Origin: an uncultured Litoreibacter sp.
GTDB lineage: Bacteria; Pseudomonadota; Alphaproteobacteria; Rhodobacterales; Rhodobacteraceae
Reading direction: 5' to 3'
DNA length: 64,000 nucleotides
NCBI GenBank assembly: GCA_947492995.1
Contig: CANLOU010000003.1
Span: 496,001 to 560,000 of the forward strand
Below the pieces are notes generated by a model that was not told where the DNA came from, did no database searches, and was given only the letters and a program-made list of their open reading frames with translations. The translations under genes were made by a program, and so were the position numbers. Shown here one piece after another: positions 1-9,970 of this stretch; position 1 is the first letter of the stretch; each line of letters starts with the position of its first letter.

Positions 1-762
1 TGGGTCGCACGGCGCATGGTCCTTCACGGCCTGAAACGTATCGCCTTTGGAGGCCCAGTCGCCGTAATCCACAATGATCCCCGCGCCACCATGGCGCTGA
101 ATGCGATCCGACACCTCCGCCACGATCTGCGGGGCGGCGGGGCAAAGCTCCACCACGTCACCATCGCCTGTGTCTTGCAGGCGATGCGCCAGCGCCTCCA
201 TCGGGACTGGCTCGCTGAGGCCAAAGGTAAGTGCGTCGCCGTCGCGGCCCACCCGCCGCTCCGCCCAGCCGCGCCCCTGCCGGAGGAACTGTCGGATGGG
301 CAGAGCGTCGAAAAACTCGTTGGCCACAAGGAACAAGGGCGTTTCAGGCAACTCCGCCACGCTGTCATGCCAAATCACGTCAACGCCCTTGAGCGTCGCG
401 CGCTGAATGTCGCGCAGCGCGGGGCTGGCCTCGACCAGATGTATCTCGGGCGCAAAGCCGGGCACGGCTTTGGTTGCGCGCAGCATGTCGGCCATCAACG
501 TCCCGCGCCCGGGGCCCAGCTCCACCAAGGCGCATGCACCACCGCCCTGATCCATCCACGCCTGTGCAAGGCACAGGCCCAACAGCTCGCCAAACATCTG
601 GCTGATCTCCGGCGCGGTGATGAAATCGCCGCTTTGCCCAAAGGGGTCGCGGGTGGCGTAGTAGCCAAATTCGGGGTGCAGCAGGCAGGCCTGCATATAG
701 TCGGCAAGGCTCATCGGGCCGTCGACCTCGATTTGCCGGATCAGCTGCGCCTTCAGGCTCAT
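1..762 (-). CDS. SAM-dependent methyltransferase, MidA/DUF185-like (3' end truncated by window edge)
   Basis: Manual translation of the minus strand from ATG at 762 gives [62 protein letters not shown]...[15 protein letters not shown]...[29 protein letters not shown], which has MidA-family motifs. Start overlaps the lgt stop (ATGA). Confidence 0.85.
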   Translation of the reverse strand, partial: MSLKAQLIRQIEVDGPMSLADYMQACLLHPEFGYYATRDPFGQSGDFITAPEISQMFGELLGLCLAQAWMDQGGGACALVELGPGRGTLMADMLRATKAVPGFAPEIHLVEASPALRDIQRATLKGVDVIWHDSVAELPETPLFLVANEFFDALPIRQFLRQGRGWAERRVGRDGDALTFGLSEPVPMEALAHRLQDTGDGDVVELCPAAPQIVAEVSDRIQRHGGAGIIVDYGDWASKGDTFQAVKDHAPCDP

Positions 763-1649
763 GACGCGCGGCGGCGCGCGCCCATGATAATCAGCAGCCC
801 GACGATAATCATTGGCGTGGACAGCAACTGCCCCATTGTCAGCCCCAGCTCCCCAAACTGCCACGCATAGCCCAGCGGGTTGGTGTCGGAGGTGAATTGC
901 GCATCCGGCTGGCGCACAAATTCGACCACGAAGCGCGCAATGCCGTAGCCTGCCAGGAAGGCGCCAATCAATGCGCCCGGCGTTTTCAACCAGCCTTTGC
1001 GCAGCGCCAGATAGATCAGCACGGCAAAGAGGATCAAACCCTCTAGCAGCGCCTCATAGAGCTGCGACGGGTGGCGGGCACACATCTGTTCAACCGTGGC
1101 GCAGGCCTGTGCTGCGTCTCCGGGGAAGATCACCGCCCATGGCAGCTCGGTTGGGCGGCCCCAAAGTTCAGCGTTGATGAAATTGGCGATGCGGCCAAGG
1201 AAGATGGCGGGCGGGGTGGCCACCACGATGGCGTCCCCAACGCTGAGCGGCGAAAACTTGTTCTTCCAGCAGAAAATCAGCCCGGCTATCAGCACGCCCA
1301 ACGCCCCGCCGTGAAACGACATGCCGCCCTGCCAGATTTGCAAAATCTCGCCGGGATTGGCGAAGTAATAGGCCGGTTGGTAGAACAGCACGAAGCCGAA
1401 GCGGCCCCCCAAGACCACGCCCAGGATGATCCATGTCACTAGATCGGACGCGTTCTCCGACGTCATGGGGGACTTGTTGTCGGGCCATAGCCGCGCCCGT
1501 TTGAACAGCTGCACCGCGATGAACCAGCCGATGACGATCCCCACGATATAGGCCATCGCGTACCAGCGCAGCGAGAACTCGCGGCCGAACAGCTCCAGCG
1601 TGAAAATGTCGGGGCCGATATCGGGGAAGGGAAGAAGCGCTGCTAACAT
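759..1649 (-). CDS. lgt: Prolipoprotein diacylglyceryl transferase
   Basis: ORF 759..1781; probable start [38 protein letters not shown] at 1649; [11 protein letters not shown] and [16 protein letters not shown] motifs typical of Lgt. Confidence 0.95.
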   Translation of the reverse strand: MLAALLPFPDIGPDIFTLELFGREFSLRWYAMAYIVGIVIGWFIAVQLFKRARLWPDNKSPMTSENASDLVTWIILGVVLGGRFGFVLFYQPAYYFANPGEILQIWQGGMSFHGGALGVLIAGLIFCWKNKFSPLSVGDAIVVATPPAIFLGRIANFINAELWGRPTELPWAVIFPGDAAQACATVEQMCARHPSQLYEALLEGLILFAVLIYLALRKGWLKTPGALIGAFLAGYGIARFVVEFVRQPDAQFTSDTNPLGYAWQFGELGLTMGQLLSTPMIIVGLLIIMGARRRAS

Positions 1650-1742
1650 AGCCGCATGGGTGCGACGCCCCTGCGACGATGTCAACCTTGAGAAATGGCC
1701 AAAGCCTCCCCATATAGAGGTCAGGCAAGCACGAGGTACGAT

Positions 1743-2012
1743 ATGCAAACCCGCAACAAATTCTTCGACGACATGTCGCAAATGATGACCAACGCCATGG
1801 GCGTGGCCCAGGGCGCCAAGTCCGAGGCCGAGAACGCCATGAGCTCCATGGTTGACCGCTGGCTGGCGGACCGCGATTTTGTGACCCGCGAGGAATTCGA
1901 CGCCGTCCGGGCCATGGCCCAGAAGGCCCGCGAGGAGAACGAGGCCCTGAAGGCCCGCCTGGATGCGATGGAAAAGAAGCCGGCCAAAAAGGCGGCACCC
2001 AAAAAATCCTGA
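1743..2012 (+). CDS. UbiK/YqiC-like accessory factor (BMFP family)
   Basis: [77 protein letters not shown]...; coiled-coil C-terminus and Lys/Ala tail. Confidence 0.8.
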   Translation: MQTRNKFFDDMSQMMTNAMGVAQGAKSEAENAMSSMVDRWLADRDFVTREEFDAVRAMAQKAREENEALKARLDAMEKKPAKKAAPKKS

Positions 2013-2018
2013 GGCTTT

Positions 2019-2039
2019 CGAATTTTCGTCGAAAATTCG
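2019..2039. terminator. Palindromic hairpin CGAATTTTCGTCGAAAATTCG between convergent genes
   Basis: 10-bp perfect arms immediately after the ubiK-like stop and before the convergent membrane-protein gene. Confidence 0.5.
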
Positions 2040-2055
2040 CCCGCGCTGAACAGCT

Positions 2056-2622
2056 TCAGCCGCCCAGGCTGAAGCCCAGCAGCATCACGATCACGTAAGA
2101 AAAGCACAGGGCGGCCACGAACAGGGGCCGCGCCATGTAGGTCAGCCGCCCGTAGCGGTCGACCACGTCCGCCACCTCGTCGCGCGTCAGCCCGAACCGC
2201 AGGCTGCGCAGCGTCTGCTCGGACGCGTCGCGCGCGGCCTCGCCCGCGTCTCGGTTCCACACCAGCACCGCGATCAGGTCCAACGCGATGGACATCGGCC
2301 ACAACAGCACGCCGGACACGGCCCCGATAAGCCGCCCGGCCTTGGCCGCGGCCTTGCGCGATTTGTACTTCTCCACCAGCCCCGCGTAGTCATACGCCCA
2401 TTCGCTCACCGCCTTCTCGACGATGCCGAACAGCAGGTACATCAGGACCAAATCCCGCAGCACGGCGGGCAGCCCAACGGGCAAGGCGTCCCGCGCGTCG
2501 CGGTACACATCAATGCCGGACCCCAGCCAGCCCTTTGGCACCCAGCCAAAGCCGCCCGCCACCAGCGAGGCCAGCACAACCAGCGACAAAAGCCAGCACA
2601 AAAGGACAATCACGCGCATCAT
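2056..2622 (-). CDS. Hypothetical membrane protein
   Basis: ORF 188 aa with several hydrophobic segments ([43 protein letters not shown]). Confidence 0.7.
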   Translation of the reverse strand: MMRVIVLLCWLLSLVVLASLVAGGFGWVPKGWLGSGIDVYRDARDALPVGLPAVLRDLVLMYLLFGIVEKAVSEWAYDYAGLVEKYKSRKAAAKAGRLIGAVSGVLLWPMSIALDLIAVLVWNRDAGEAARDASEQTLRSLRFGLTRDEVADVVDRYGRLTYMARPLFVAALCFSYVIVMLLGFSLGG

Positions 2623-2727
2623 GGGGGCAGGCCTAGCCCGCCCGCCGCCAAGTGTGAAGGGGGAGCCTTGCGCCTGCGCTCCCCTCCAAGCTAGGCTCGC
2701 CCGATCATTTCATCTGGAGCCTGACAC

Positions 2728-3513
2728 ATGAAACTGCTGACCACGCTATTTGCCGCCACCCTCGCAACCTCCGCCATGGCCGACGGCCACCTGCCAAACC
2801 TCGACGGCAAGGAAGTCGTCTTCGTCACGGAAAACGCCTACCCGCCGCTGCAATTCGTGGAGCCGGGCACTGGCAATGCCGTCGGCTGGGAATATGACGC
2901 GGTGGCCGAAATCGCCAAGCGCATCAACATCACCGTGGTCTATGAAAACACCAGCTGGGACGCGATGATCCCGGCGGTCTCCAGCGGGCAGTACGATGTC
3001 GGCATGACCGGCATCACCATCCGCGAGGACCGCAAAGAGCAGGTCGATTTCTCCGACAAATACATGACCTCCGAGATGGTCATGCTGGTGCGCGGCGACG
3101 AAGACCGGTTCAATGACGCCAAATCCTTTGCCGCCGACGCCGACCTTCTTATGGCCGCGCAACCTGGCACCACGCCGTTTTATGTCGGCGTCTATGACGT
3201 GCTGGATGGGGACGAGGCAAACCCGCGCATCATCAAGTTCGAAACCTTCGGGGCAGGGGTCGCGGCCTTGCGCACAGGCGATGTGGATCTGGTGCTGACG
3301 GATGGCACGGCAGGCAACGGCTATGTGGCATCGTCGGACGGGGCGCTGAAAATCGTGGGCGAGAAGCTCGGGACCGAGGATTTTGGCTTCATCTTCCCCA
3401 AAGGCTCTGACCTTGTGGCCCCCATCAACGCTGCGATTGCCGACATGACCAAGGACGGCACCATCGACGCGCTGAACACCAAATGGTTCCTCGACTACAA
3501 GCTGGGCGGCTAA
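2728..3513 (+). CDS. Amino-acid-type ABC transporter substrate-binding protein
   Basis: Signal peptide plus SBP_bac_3-like sequence ([62 protein letters not shown]); followed by a permease. Confidence 0.9.
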   Translation: MKLLTTLFAATLATSAMADGHLPNLDGKEVVFVTENAYPPLQFVEPGTGNAVGWEYDAVAEIAKRINITVVYENTSWDAMIPAVSSGQYDVGMTGITIREDRKEQVDFSDKYMTSEMVMLVRGDEDRFNDAKSFAADADLLMAAQPGTTPFYVGVYDVLDGDEANPRIIKFETFGAGVAALRTGDVDLVLTDGTAGNGYVASSDGALKIVGEKLGTEDFGFIFPKGSDLVAPINAAIADMTKDGTIDALNTKWFLDYKLGG

Positions 3514-3531
3514 GCCACCCGAGCCCGCAGG

Positions 3532-4326
3532 GTGATGGGCCCCTCAAACCCCGATAAGGATTTCCCCTATTGGCTCGTCCTCTTGGGCGGGCTGATGGCG
3601 TGGATGTTTTATCAGGTCTGGGTGAATGATCTCTATTCCCAAGTCATGGGAACGCTGTCCAAAGGCATCCGCATCACCGTCATGGTGACGCTGATTGGCT
3701 TCTTCATGGCGTCGGTCACGGGCCTGATCCTTGCGGTCATGTCGCTGTCGCGCTCCATCATCCTGCGCCAGATCGCGCGGTTCTATATCGAAATCGTGCG
3801 CGGCATCCCGATCATCGTGCTGCTGCTTTACGTGGCCTTCGTGGTGGCGCCTGCGCTGGTCTACGCGATCAACTGGGCGTTGGAGCCGCTGGGCGCGGAC
3901 CCTTGGCGCACCCGCGACTTCCCGCTTTTGTGGCGTGCCACGGCCGCGCTTGCCATCGGCTATTCCGCCTTCATCGCGGAAGTGTTTCGCGCGGGCATCC
4001 AATCGGTGGAGCCGGGCCAGATCGAGGCGGCGGAGGCGCTGGGCCTGAGCCGCTGGCAACGCTTCCGTCACATCATCTTCCCGCAGGCCATCCGCACCAT
4101 CCTGCCGCCGCTGGGCAATGACTTTGTGGCGATGGTGAAGGATAGCTCGCTTGTGTCGGTCCTGGGCGTCTCCGACATCACCCAGCTGGGCAAGGTCACC
4201 GCCGCAGGCAATTTCCGCTACTTTGAAACCTACAACATCGTGGCCCTTATCTACCTGACCCTCACCATCACCCTGTCCATCGGCCTGCGCCGGTTGGAAC
4301 GACAAATGCGTGACAAGCCGCATTGA
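3532..4326 (+). CDS. Amino-acid ABC transporter permease (HisM/GlnP type)
   Basis: EALGLSRWQRFRHIIFPQAIRTILPPLGNDFVAMVKDSSLVSVLGVSDITQLG motif. Confidence 0.92.
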   Translation: MMGPSNPDKDFPYWLVLLGGLMAWMFYQVWVNDLYSQVMGTLSKGIRITVMVTLIGFFMASVTGLILAVMSLSRSIILRQIARFYIEIVRGIPIIVLLLYVAFVVAPALVYAINWALEPLGADPWRTRDFPLLWRATAALAIGYSAFIAEVFRAGIQSVEPGQIEAAEALGLSRWQRFRHIIFPQAIRTILPPLGNDFVAMVKDSSLVSVLGVSDITQLGKVTAAGNFRYFETYNIVALIYLTLTITLSIGLRRLERQMRDKPH

Positions 4327-4380
4327 CCCGTTGCAGCCCGCCATCAGCGCATTAGGTTGACCGCCAAAGGAGACCCCTCA

Positions 4381-6402
4381 ATGACAAACCCGCTGCTCGC
4401 CCCTTGGAACACCCCCTTTGAGCTGCCGCCTTTCGGCGCCTTCACCGATGACGACGTGGCCCCCGCGTTCGAACAGGCCCTGACCACCGCCCGCGCGCAG
4501 CTAAAGGCTATCGCCGAAAACGCGGATGTGCCCACCTTTGCCAACACCATCGACGCGCTGGAACTGATGGGCGAAGACATGGAAAAGGCGCTGGCGCCTT
4601 TCTACCTGCAAGCCGGGGTCGACTCGAACCCCAAGCGACAGGAGTTGCAGCGCGACTTCTCCCCCAAACTTGCCGCATGGGGGTCCGAGGTCATGATGAA
4701 CCGCGACCTGTTCAAACGGGTCGAAACGCTCTGGTCCCAAAAGGACGATTTGGACCTGACGGAAGAACAACACCGTGTCCTGTTTTTGCAGCGCCGAAAC
4801 TTCCTGCGGGCAGGCGCGGCGCTCGAAGGGGCCGATTATGATAGGTTAAAGGACATTAAGAACCGCCTTGCGGTGATCGGGACGGAGTTTACCCAAAATC
4901 TGCTCGCAGATGAGCGCGACTGGTTTGTACAAATTGGGTTAGAGGACCTCTCAGGGTTACCCCAATTTGTACAAAACTCTGCACAAGAGGCTGCGAAGGA
5001 GCGTGGCATTGACGGATATGCAATCACTCTTTCGCGTTCGTTAATTGTCCCGTTCCTACAGTATTCTGACCGCCGCGACCTGCGCGAAAAAGCCTACACA
5101 GCATGGGTGTCACGCGGCGCAAATGGCGGCGAGACCGACAACCGCGAGATCGCTTTAGAGACGCTGGCCCTTCGCCGCGAACGCGCCAACCTGCTGGGCC
5201 ACGACACGTTTGCCGATTTCAAACTGGTCACCGAGATGGCGCAAACCCCTGAAAACGTTCGCGAATTGCTGATGAAAGTGTGGGAGCCTGCCAAGGCGCA
5301 GGCGCTGCTGGACGCCGCCAAATTGGAAGACATGATGCATGCCGACGGCGTCAACGGCGCGCTTGAGCCATGGGATTGGCGCTACTATTCCGAGAAGCGC
5401 CGCGCCGTTGAACACGATCTGGACGAGGCGGCATTGAAGCCTTACCTGCAGCTTAACAACATGATCGAAGCGGCCTTTGATTGCGCTAACCGCTTGTTTG
5501 GATTGGAGTTTTCGTCCCTGCCGGACGTCGCGCTTCACCACGAGGACGCCCGCGCATGGGAAGTCACCCGTGATGGCCAGCACGTCGCTGTTTTCATTGG
5601 AGATTATTTCGCCCGAGGCGGAAAACGTTCTGGCGCATGGTGCTCCGCCCTGCGCTCCCAGCAAAAACTCAAAGGCAACATCCGCCCCCATGTCATCAAC
5701 GTCTGCAACTTCGCCAAAGGCGACCCCGCGCTCTTGTCCTACGACGATGCGAGGACACTGTTTCACGAGTTCGGCCACGCGCTGCACCAGATGCTGTCGG
5801 ACGTAACTTATGAAATGATTTCAGGTACTTCCGTGCCGCGTGACTTCGTGGAATTGCCCAGCCAGCTGTATGAACATTGGCTCGAAGTACCGGAGGTTTT
5901 GCAAAAACACGCGACCCATTTTGACACTGGCGAGGCGATGCCAGCGGCCCTTTTGGACAAGATGTTGAAGGCCGCCACCTACGACCAGGGCTTCGCCACC
6001 GTCGAATACGTCGCCTCCGCCCTCGTGGACCTCGAATTCCACAACGGCCCCGTCCCTGACGACATCATGGCCCGCCAAACCGAAATCCTCGACGGTTTGG
6101 GCATGCCCCACGCCATCCGCATGCGCCACGCCACGCCCCATTTCGCCCATGTCTTCGCAGGCGACGGATATTCATCTGCCTACTATTCTTACATGTGGTC
6201 CGAGGTGATGGACGCGGATGCGTTTGAAGCCTTTGAGGAGGCAGGTGGCGCGTTTGATCCTGAGATGGCTAAGAAGTTGGAATCGCAGATACTTTCGACT
6301 GGTGGTTCCCGCGAAGCCGGTGATTTGTACATGTCTTTTCGTGGCAAGATGCCAGGGGTAGACGCGCTGCTGAAAGGACGCGGATTGGATAAGGTGGCGT
6401 GA
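4381..6402 (+). CDS. M3-family oligopeptidase (oligopeptidase A/Dcp-like)
   Basis: HEFGHALHQ zinc-binding motif (FHEFGHALHQMLS), full-length M3 architecture. Confidence 0.95.
   Translation: MTNPLLAPWNTPFELPPFGAFTDDDVAPAFEQALTTARAQLKAIAENADVPTFANTIDALELMGEDMEKALAPFYLQAGVDSNPKRQELQRDFSPKLAAWGSEVMMNRDLFKRVETLWSQKDDLDLTEEQHRVLFLQRRNFLRAGAALEGADYDRLKDIKNRLAVIGTEFTQNLLADERDWFVQIGLEDLSGLPQFVQNSAQEAAKERGIDGYAITLSRSLIVPFLQYSDRRDLREKAYTAWVSRGANGGETDNREIALETLALRRERANLLGHDTFADFKLVTEMAQTPENVRELLMKVWEPAKAQALLDAAKLEDMMHADGVNGALEPWDWRYYSEKRRAVEHDLDEAALKPYLQLNNMIEAAFDCANRLFGLEFSSLPDVALHHEDARAWEVTRDGQHVAVFIGDYFARGGKRSGAWCSALRSQQKLKGNIRPHVINVCNFAKGDPALLSYDDARTLFHEFGHALHQMLSDVTYEMISGTSVPRDFVELPSQLYEHWLEVPEVLQKHATHFDTGEAMPAALLDKMLKAATYDQGFATVEYVASALVDLEFHNGPVPDDIMARQTEILDGLGMPHAIRMRHATPHFAHVFAGDGYSSAYYSYMWSEVMDADAFEAFEEAGGAFDPEMAKKLESQILSTGGSREAGDLYMSFRGKMPGVDALLKGRGLDKVA
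4924..4975. repeat. 15-bp inverted repeat with nested palindrome inside the M3 peptidase CDS
   Basis: TTTGTACAAATTGGG (4924-4938) and CCCAATTTGTACAAA (4961-4975); inner AGAGGACCTCT (4941-4951). Confidence 0.85.
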
Positions 6403-6548
6403 CCCAAATGGGTGCTACGCACGCAGTTTTATCTAGGGGGCTCTGCCCCCGTCGCTGACGCTCCTCCCCCGGGATATTTAAGGAACATGGGAAGGGGAGG
6501 TTGTATCTTACCGATGTTAATGATTTGAAGATTTGAGCCAAACCGGGG

Positions 6549-7385
6549 ATGCTTTGGATGATTTCAGACGATCAGATGACCGCGTTGATTGAGACCGTGC
6601 GCGACGTGGCGCGGGTGGAAATCCTTCCTCATTTCCGCAACTTGGATGCGTTGCAGATCGACAGCAAATCTGCGCCGGATGATTTGGTGACCATCGCCGA
6701 CCGAGCGGCGGAGCTGGCAATTTCAAAAGCAGTTCACAGCATATTGCCTGATGCCGCAATTATTGGCGAGGAAGCGGTCTCGTCTGACAAGAGCGTGCTG
6801 GCGCGGGTGAAAGAGCCCGGGCTGGTTGTGGTGATCGACCCGATTGATGGAACGTGGAACTACGCCAACGGGATCGCGACCTACGGGGTGATCCTGGCCG
6901 TCATCGAAGACGGGCAGTGCATTTTTGGACTGCTTTATGACCCTAGCTATGATGATTGGATCATGGCCACAAAGGGCGAAGGGGCCTTCTTTTGCAGGCC
7001 GGACGGCACCAAGCGTGCGCTGCAATTGGCACCACCGCCGGACAAGTTGTCGGATTGTTTCGGGTTTGTGGGGCTTTACCTGTTTGGCAAGGAGCGGCAG
7101 GCACAATTGGCTGCAGCTTTGCCGTCTTTTCGCAGGTCCATGACGCTGCGCTGTTCGTGCCACGAGTACCGGATGCTGGCCCAGGGGGCTTCGCAGTTTT
7201 GTTTGAACGGCATGCTCAACGTCTGGGATCACGCTGCGGGCGTATTGATTTACCAGGAGGCGGGTGGCGTTGCCCGGCTGCTGGACGGGCGCAATTATGA
7301 CCCTGTGATGCGAAAGGGGCATCTACTGACCGCGGCCTCGGAGCCGCTTTGGGAAGAGCTGTCGGAGCTGTTTGGCGAGGCTTAG
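6549..7385 (+). CDS. Inositol monophosphatase family protein
   Basis: IGEEAV...VVVIDPIDGTWNYANGI and WDHAAGVLIYQEAGG motifs. Confidence 0.93.
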   Translation: MLWMISDDQMTALIETVRDVARVEILPHFRNLDALQIDSKSAPDDLVTIADRAAELAISKAVHSILPDAAIIGEEAVSSDKSVLARVKEPGLVVVIDPIDGTWNYANGIATYGVILAVIEDGQCIFGLLYDPSYDDWIMATKGEGAFFCRPDGTKRALQLAPPPDKLSDCFGFVGLYLFGKERQAQLAAALPSFRRSMTLRCSCHEYRMLAQGASQFCLNGMLNVWDHAAGVLIYQEAGGVARLLDGRNYDPVMRKGHLLTAASEPLWEELSELFGEA

Positions 7386-7873
7386 TCGCGCGTCTCGCCG
7401 GCCATCAGGCCCCAGAACGCGCTGCGTTTGATCCAGCCTTTGGACCCTTCTGCTGTGACCCGGCACCAGTTGCCGGTGCATTTGCCCAGCCGTGCGATGA
7501 CACCGGCCTCCAGGTAGGCCTGCACTGGGGAGCTTTCCTCGGCGGTGTGATGAATTGCAGCCATGTCCTGTTCAACGAGCACCGTGCGCACGCCTGAGAG
7601 CAGGGTGTAGTGGACCCAGCCGCCGGCACCGTCGCGGTCCTCGACGCGCCGCCAATGGCCGTGCTCTGCCACGATCTGCAGGGGCATATTGCGGCGTTTG
7701 AAGACCCAGTCGATGCGGTGCGTCAGGGATGGACCGCGTCGCACATTGCCCTCAGAGGCTTTTAGCGACACGAAGCGCGGCATTGGCAAATTGGTGACGG
7801 GGCCGCGCTCGGCGAAAGCGCTGCTAGACGAAAGGACGACGCAAACCGCCGCCATACTCAAAACCGATTTCAT
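7382..7873 (-). CDS. Secreted SH3-domain-like protein
   Basis: Signal peptide MKSVLSMAAVCVVLSSSSAFA; bacterial SH3-like SEGNVRRGPSLTHRIDWVFKRRNMPLQIVAEHGHWRRVED. Confidence 0.8.
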   Translation of the reverse strand: MKSVLSMAAVCVVLSSSSAFAERGPVTNLPMPRFVSLKASEGNVRRGPSLTHRIDWVFKRRNMPLQIVAEHGHWRRVEDRDGAGGWVHYTLLSGVRTVLVEQDMAAIHHTAEESSPVQAYLEAGVIARLGKCTGNWCRVTAEGSKGWIKRSAFWGLMAGETRD

Positions 7874-7952
7874 AAGCTGCCTGCCCTGACTGCTATTTCT
7901 TTGTTAGGGGCTTATTCTGCTTGCCCCTTTAAGCGTGATCTTGTCACTATGA

Positions 7953-8969
7953 ATGTATGATTTCCAGCAGGGAGGCGTCATCTTGCCAAGACAAAAGCTA
8001 AGTGTTGTCGTGACGCGACGGTTGCCCGACGTGGTGGAAACGCGGATGAGCGAGCTGTTCGACGTCAAGCTGCGTGAAAGCGACGTGCCAATGACCAAGC
8101 CGGAGCTTGCCGAAGCGATGCGCGAGGCGGATGTGCTGGTGCCGACCCTGACTGACAAGATCGACGCGGGACTTTTGGGACAGGCCGGTGACAAGCTAAA
8201 ACTCATTGCCAATTACGGCGCGGGCGTTGACCACATTGACGTAGCGACCGCGCGCCAGCGCGGCGTTCTGGTGTCCAACACTCCCGGTGCCGTGACCGAG
8301 GACACCGCTGATATGACGCTGGCGCTGATCCTGTCCGTGACGCGGCGTATCCCCGAAGGCCTGAACAAGATGCAAAGCGGGTCGTGGGACGGCTGGTCCC
8401 CAACCGCATTGATGGGGGGACGGATCGCGGGGCGCCGATTGGGCATTCTGGGGATGGGGCGCATTGGTCAGGCTGTGGCGCGACGCGCCAAGGTGTTTGG
8501 AATGCAGGTGCATTACCACAACCGCACGCCGGTGCACCAGGGCATCTCGGACGAGCTGGAGGCAACCTATTGGGAGAGCCTTGACCAGATGATTGCCCGC
8601 ATGGACATCGTGTCGGTCAATTGTCCACATACGCCCTCGACATACCATTTGCTGAATGCGCGGCGGCTGAAGTTGATGAAACCCTCGGCGGTGGTTGTGA
8701 ATACGTCGCGGGGCGAGGTGATTGACGAGAACGCGCTGACGCGGATGCTCAGGGCAGGGGAACTGGCGGGGGCCGGACTGGATGTGTTCGAGCATGGCAC
8801 CGACATAAACCCGCGGCTGCGAGACCTGCCAAACGTGGTGGCCTTGCCGCATATGGGATCGGCCACCGAAGAAGGCCGCATCGAGATGGGCGAGAAGGTG
8901 CTTTTAAACATCAAGACCTTTGACGACGGCCATAGGCCGCCGGATCAGGTCGTGCCGGGGATGTTGTAG
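7953..8969 (+). CDS. 2-hydroxyacid (D-glycerate-type) dehydrogenase
   Basis: GRRLGILGMGRIGQAVARRAK Rossmann motif, NTSRGEVIDENAL, LPHMGSATEE; start may be TTG at 7983. Confidence 0.92.
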   Translation: MYDFQQGGVILPRQKLSVVVTRRLPDVVETRMSELFDVKLRESDVPMTKPELAEAMREADVLVPTLTDKIDAGLLGQAGDKLKLIANYGAGVDHIDVATARQRGVLVSNTPGAVTEDTADMTLALILSVTRRIPEGLNKMQSGSWDGWSPTALMGGRIAGRRLGILGMGRIGQAVARRAKVFGMQVHYHNRTPVHQGISDELEATYWESLDQMIARMDIVSVNCPHTPSTYHLLNARRLKLMKPSAVVVNTSRGEVIDENALTRMLRAGELAGAGLDVFEHGTDINPRLRDLPNVVALPHMGSATEEGRIEMGEKVLLNIKTFDDGHRPPDQVVPGML

Positions 8970-8979
8970 GCCTGCGCAA

Positions 8980-9795
8980 TTAGCGGTCGATGCGGGCCGC
9001 CGACAACGCGATGGCCTGCTGGTAGACCGTTGCTGCGTTCCATTCATTCAACACGCGAAAGTTGGCTGTGCCTTGCTGGTACGGCTGACCCGGCTGCCAA
9101 CCTTTGGCACGCAGGAAATTTGCCGTTGACGCCAGTGCATCGGCTTGGTTGTAGAAATCAGCACGCCCGTCGCCCGTCGCATCCACGCCATATTTCAGCG
9201 CGTTGCCAGGCAAAAACTGGGTGTGGCCCAGCTCGCCATGTGCCGCACCGCGTTGGCCGGGGCTCAGGATGCCACGGTCGACCATCGCCAGCGCCGACAG
9301 CGCATGTGGGATGAAGAAGGCGGAGCGGCGGCAGTCATAGGCGACTGTCAGGATCGAATCCACCACCGGCGTGTTGCCCATGTTGCGGCCAAAACCCGTT
9401 TCCATGCCGTGGATGGCCAGCAAGATGCCTGCGGGCACGCCATATTTGGCTTCAAGTGATTGGTAGAAGCCGGCGTTCTGGGCCTTGCGTTTGCGGGCCT
9501 GCGCCGCAAATCCGTCGACGGAACCGAGCCGAATTTTGATGAACCGGTCGAGCGAATATTTCACGCCTTTCTGGTTGCGATCCGCCGCAATGGTGCTGTT
9601 GGAATACCTGGCGTTTGCCAAGGCCTGAAGGCCGCGATTGCCGATGCCGGCTTGCTTGGCCTCGCTGGCAAACTGGGATTTCCACGTGCCGAACCCACCG
9701 GAGTTGTTCCCGCATTGCGCAGCGAATGCCGCGGCAGGGGCCATGGCGATGAGTGCGGCAAGTGCGGCGCGTCTGAAGGATCGGCGGTTGGTCAT
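8980..9795 (-). CDS. Lytic murein transglycosylase
   Basis: Signal peptide; YGVPAGILLAIHGMETGFGRNMG and ELGHTQFLPGNALKYGVDATGDGRADFYN motifs. Confidence 0.9.
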   Translation of the reverse strand: MTNRRSFRRAALAALIAMAPAAAFAAQCGNNSGGFGTWKSQFASEAKQAGIGNRGLQALANARYSNSTIAADRNQKGVKYSLDRFIKIRLGSVDGFAAQARKRKAQNAGFYQSLEAKYGVPAGILLAIHGMETGFGRNMGNTPVVDSILTVAYDCRRSAFFIPHALSALAMVDRGILSPGQRGAAHGELGHTQFLPGNALKYGVDATGDGRADFYNQADALASTANFLRAKGWQPGQPYQQGTANFRVLNEWNAATVYQQAIALSAARIDR

Positions 9796-9970
9796 GGCAA
9801 AGGCTCCCGTAAAGTAAACACTGCGCCATCCTAAAGCGAAGGCTGCGCAGCGAAAAGCAGAATTCTGCTGGCAGGCCCTCGGGCGCCTTAATTTGCCCTT
9901 TGTACGCCCAATTCTCTCCGTATTGCCTGTCTATGCCCTTGGTCGATTATCACGTGAAATGGTGGATCAC

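Noticed and set aside
1168-1998. 276-aa minus-strand ORF overlapping lgt and the ubiK-like gene
   Set aside because: Pro/Arg/Gly-rich frame-shadow translation; the real genes are in other frames.
9856-9869. Perfect palindrome AGCAGAATTCTGCT upstream of a hypothetical gene
   Set aside because: Single occurrence seen and no known factor; could be chance, so not promoted to a finding.
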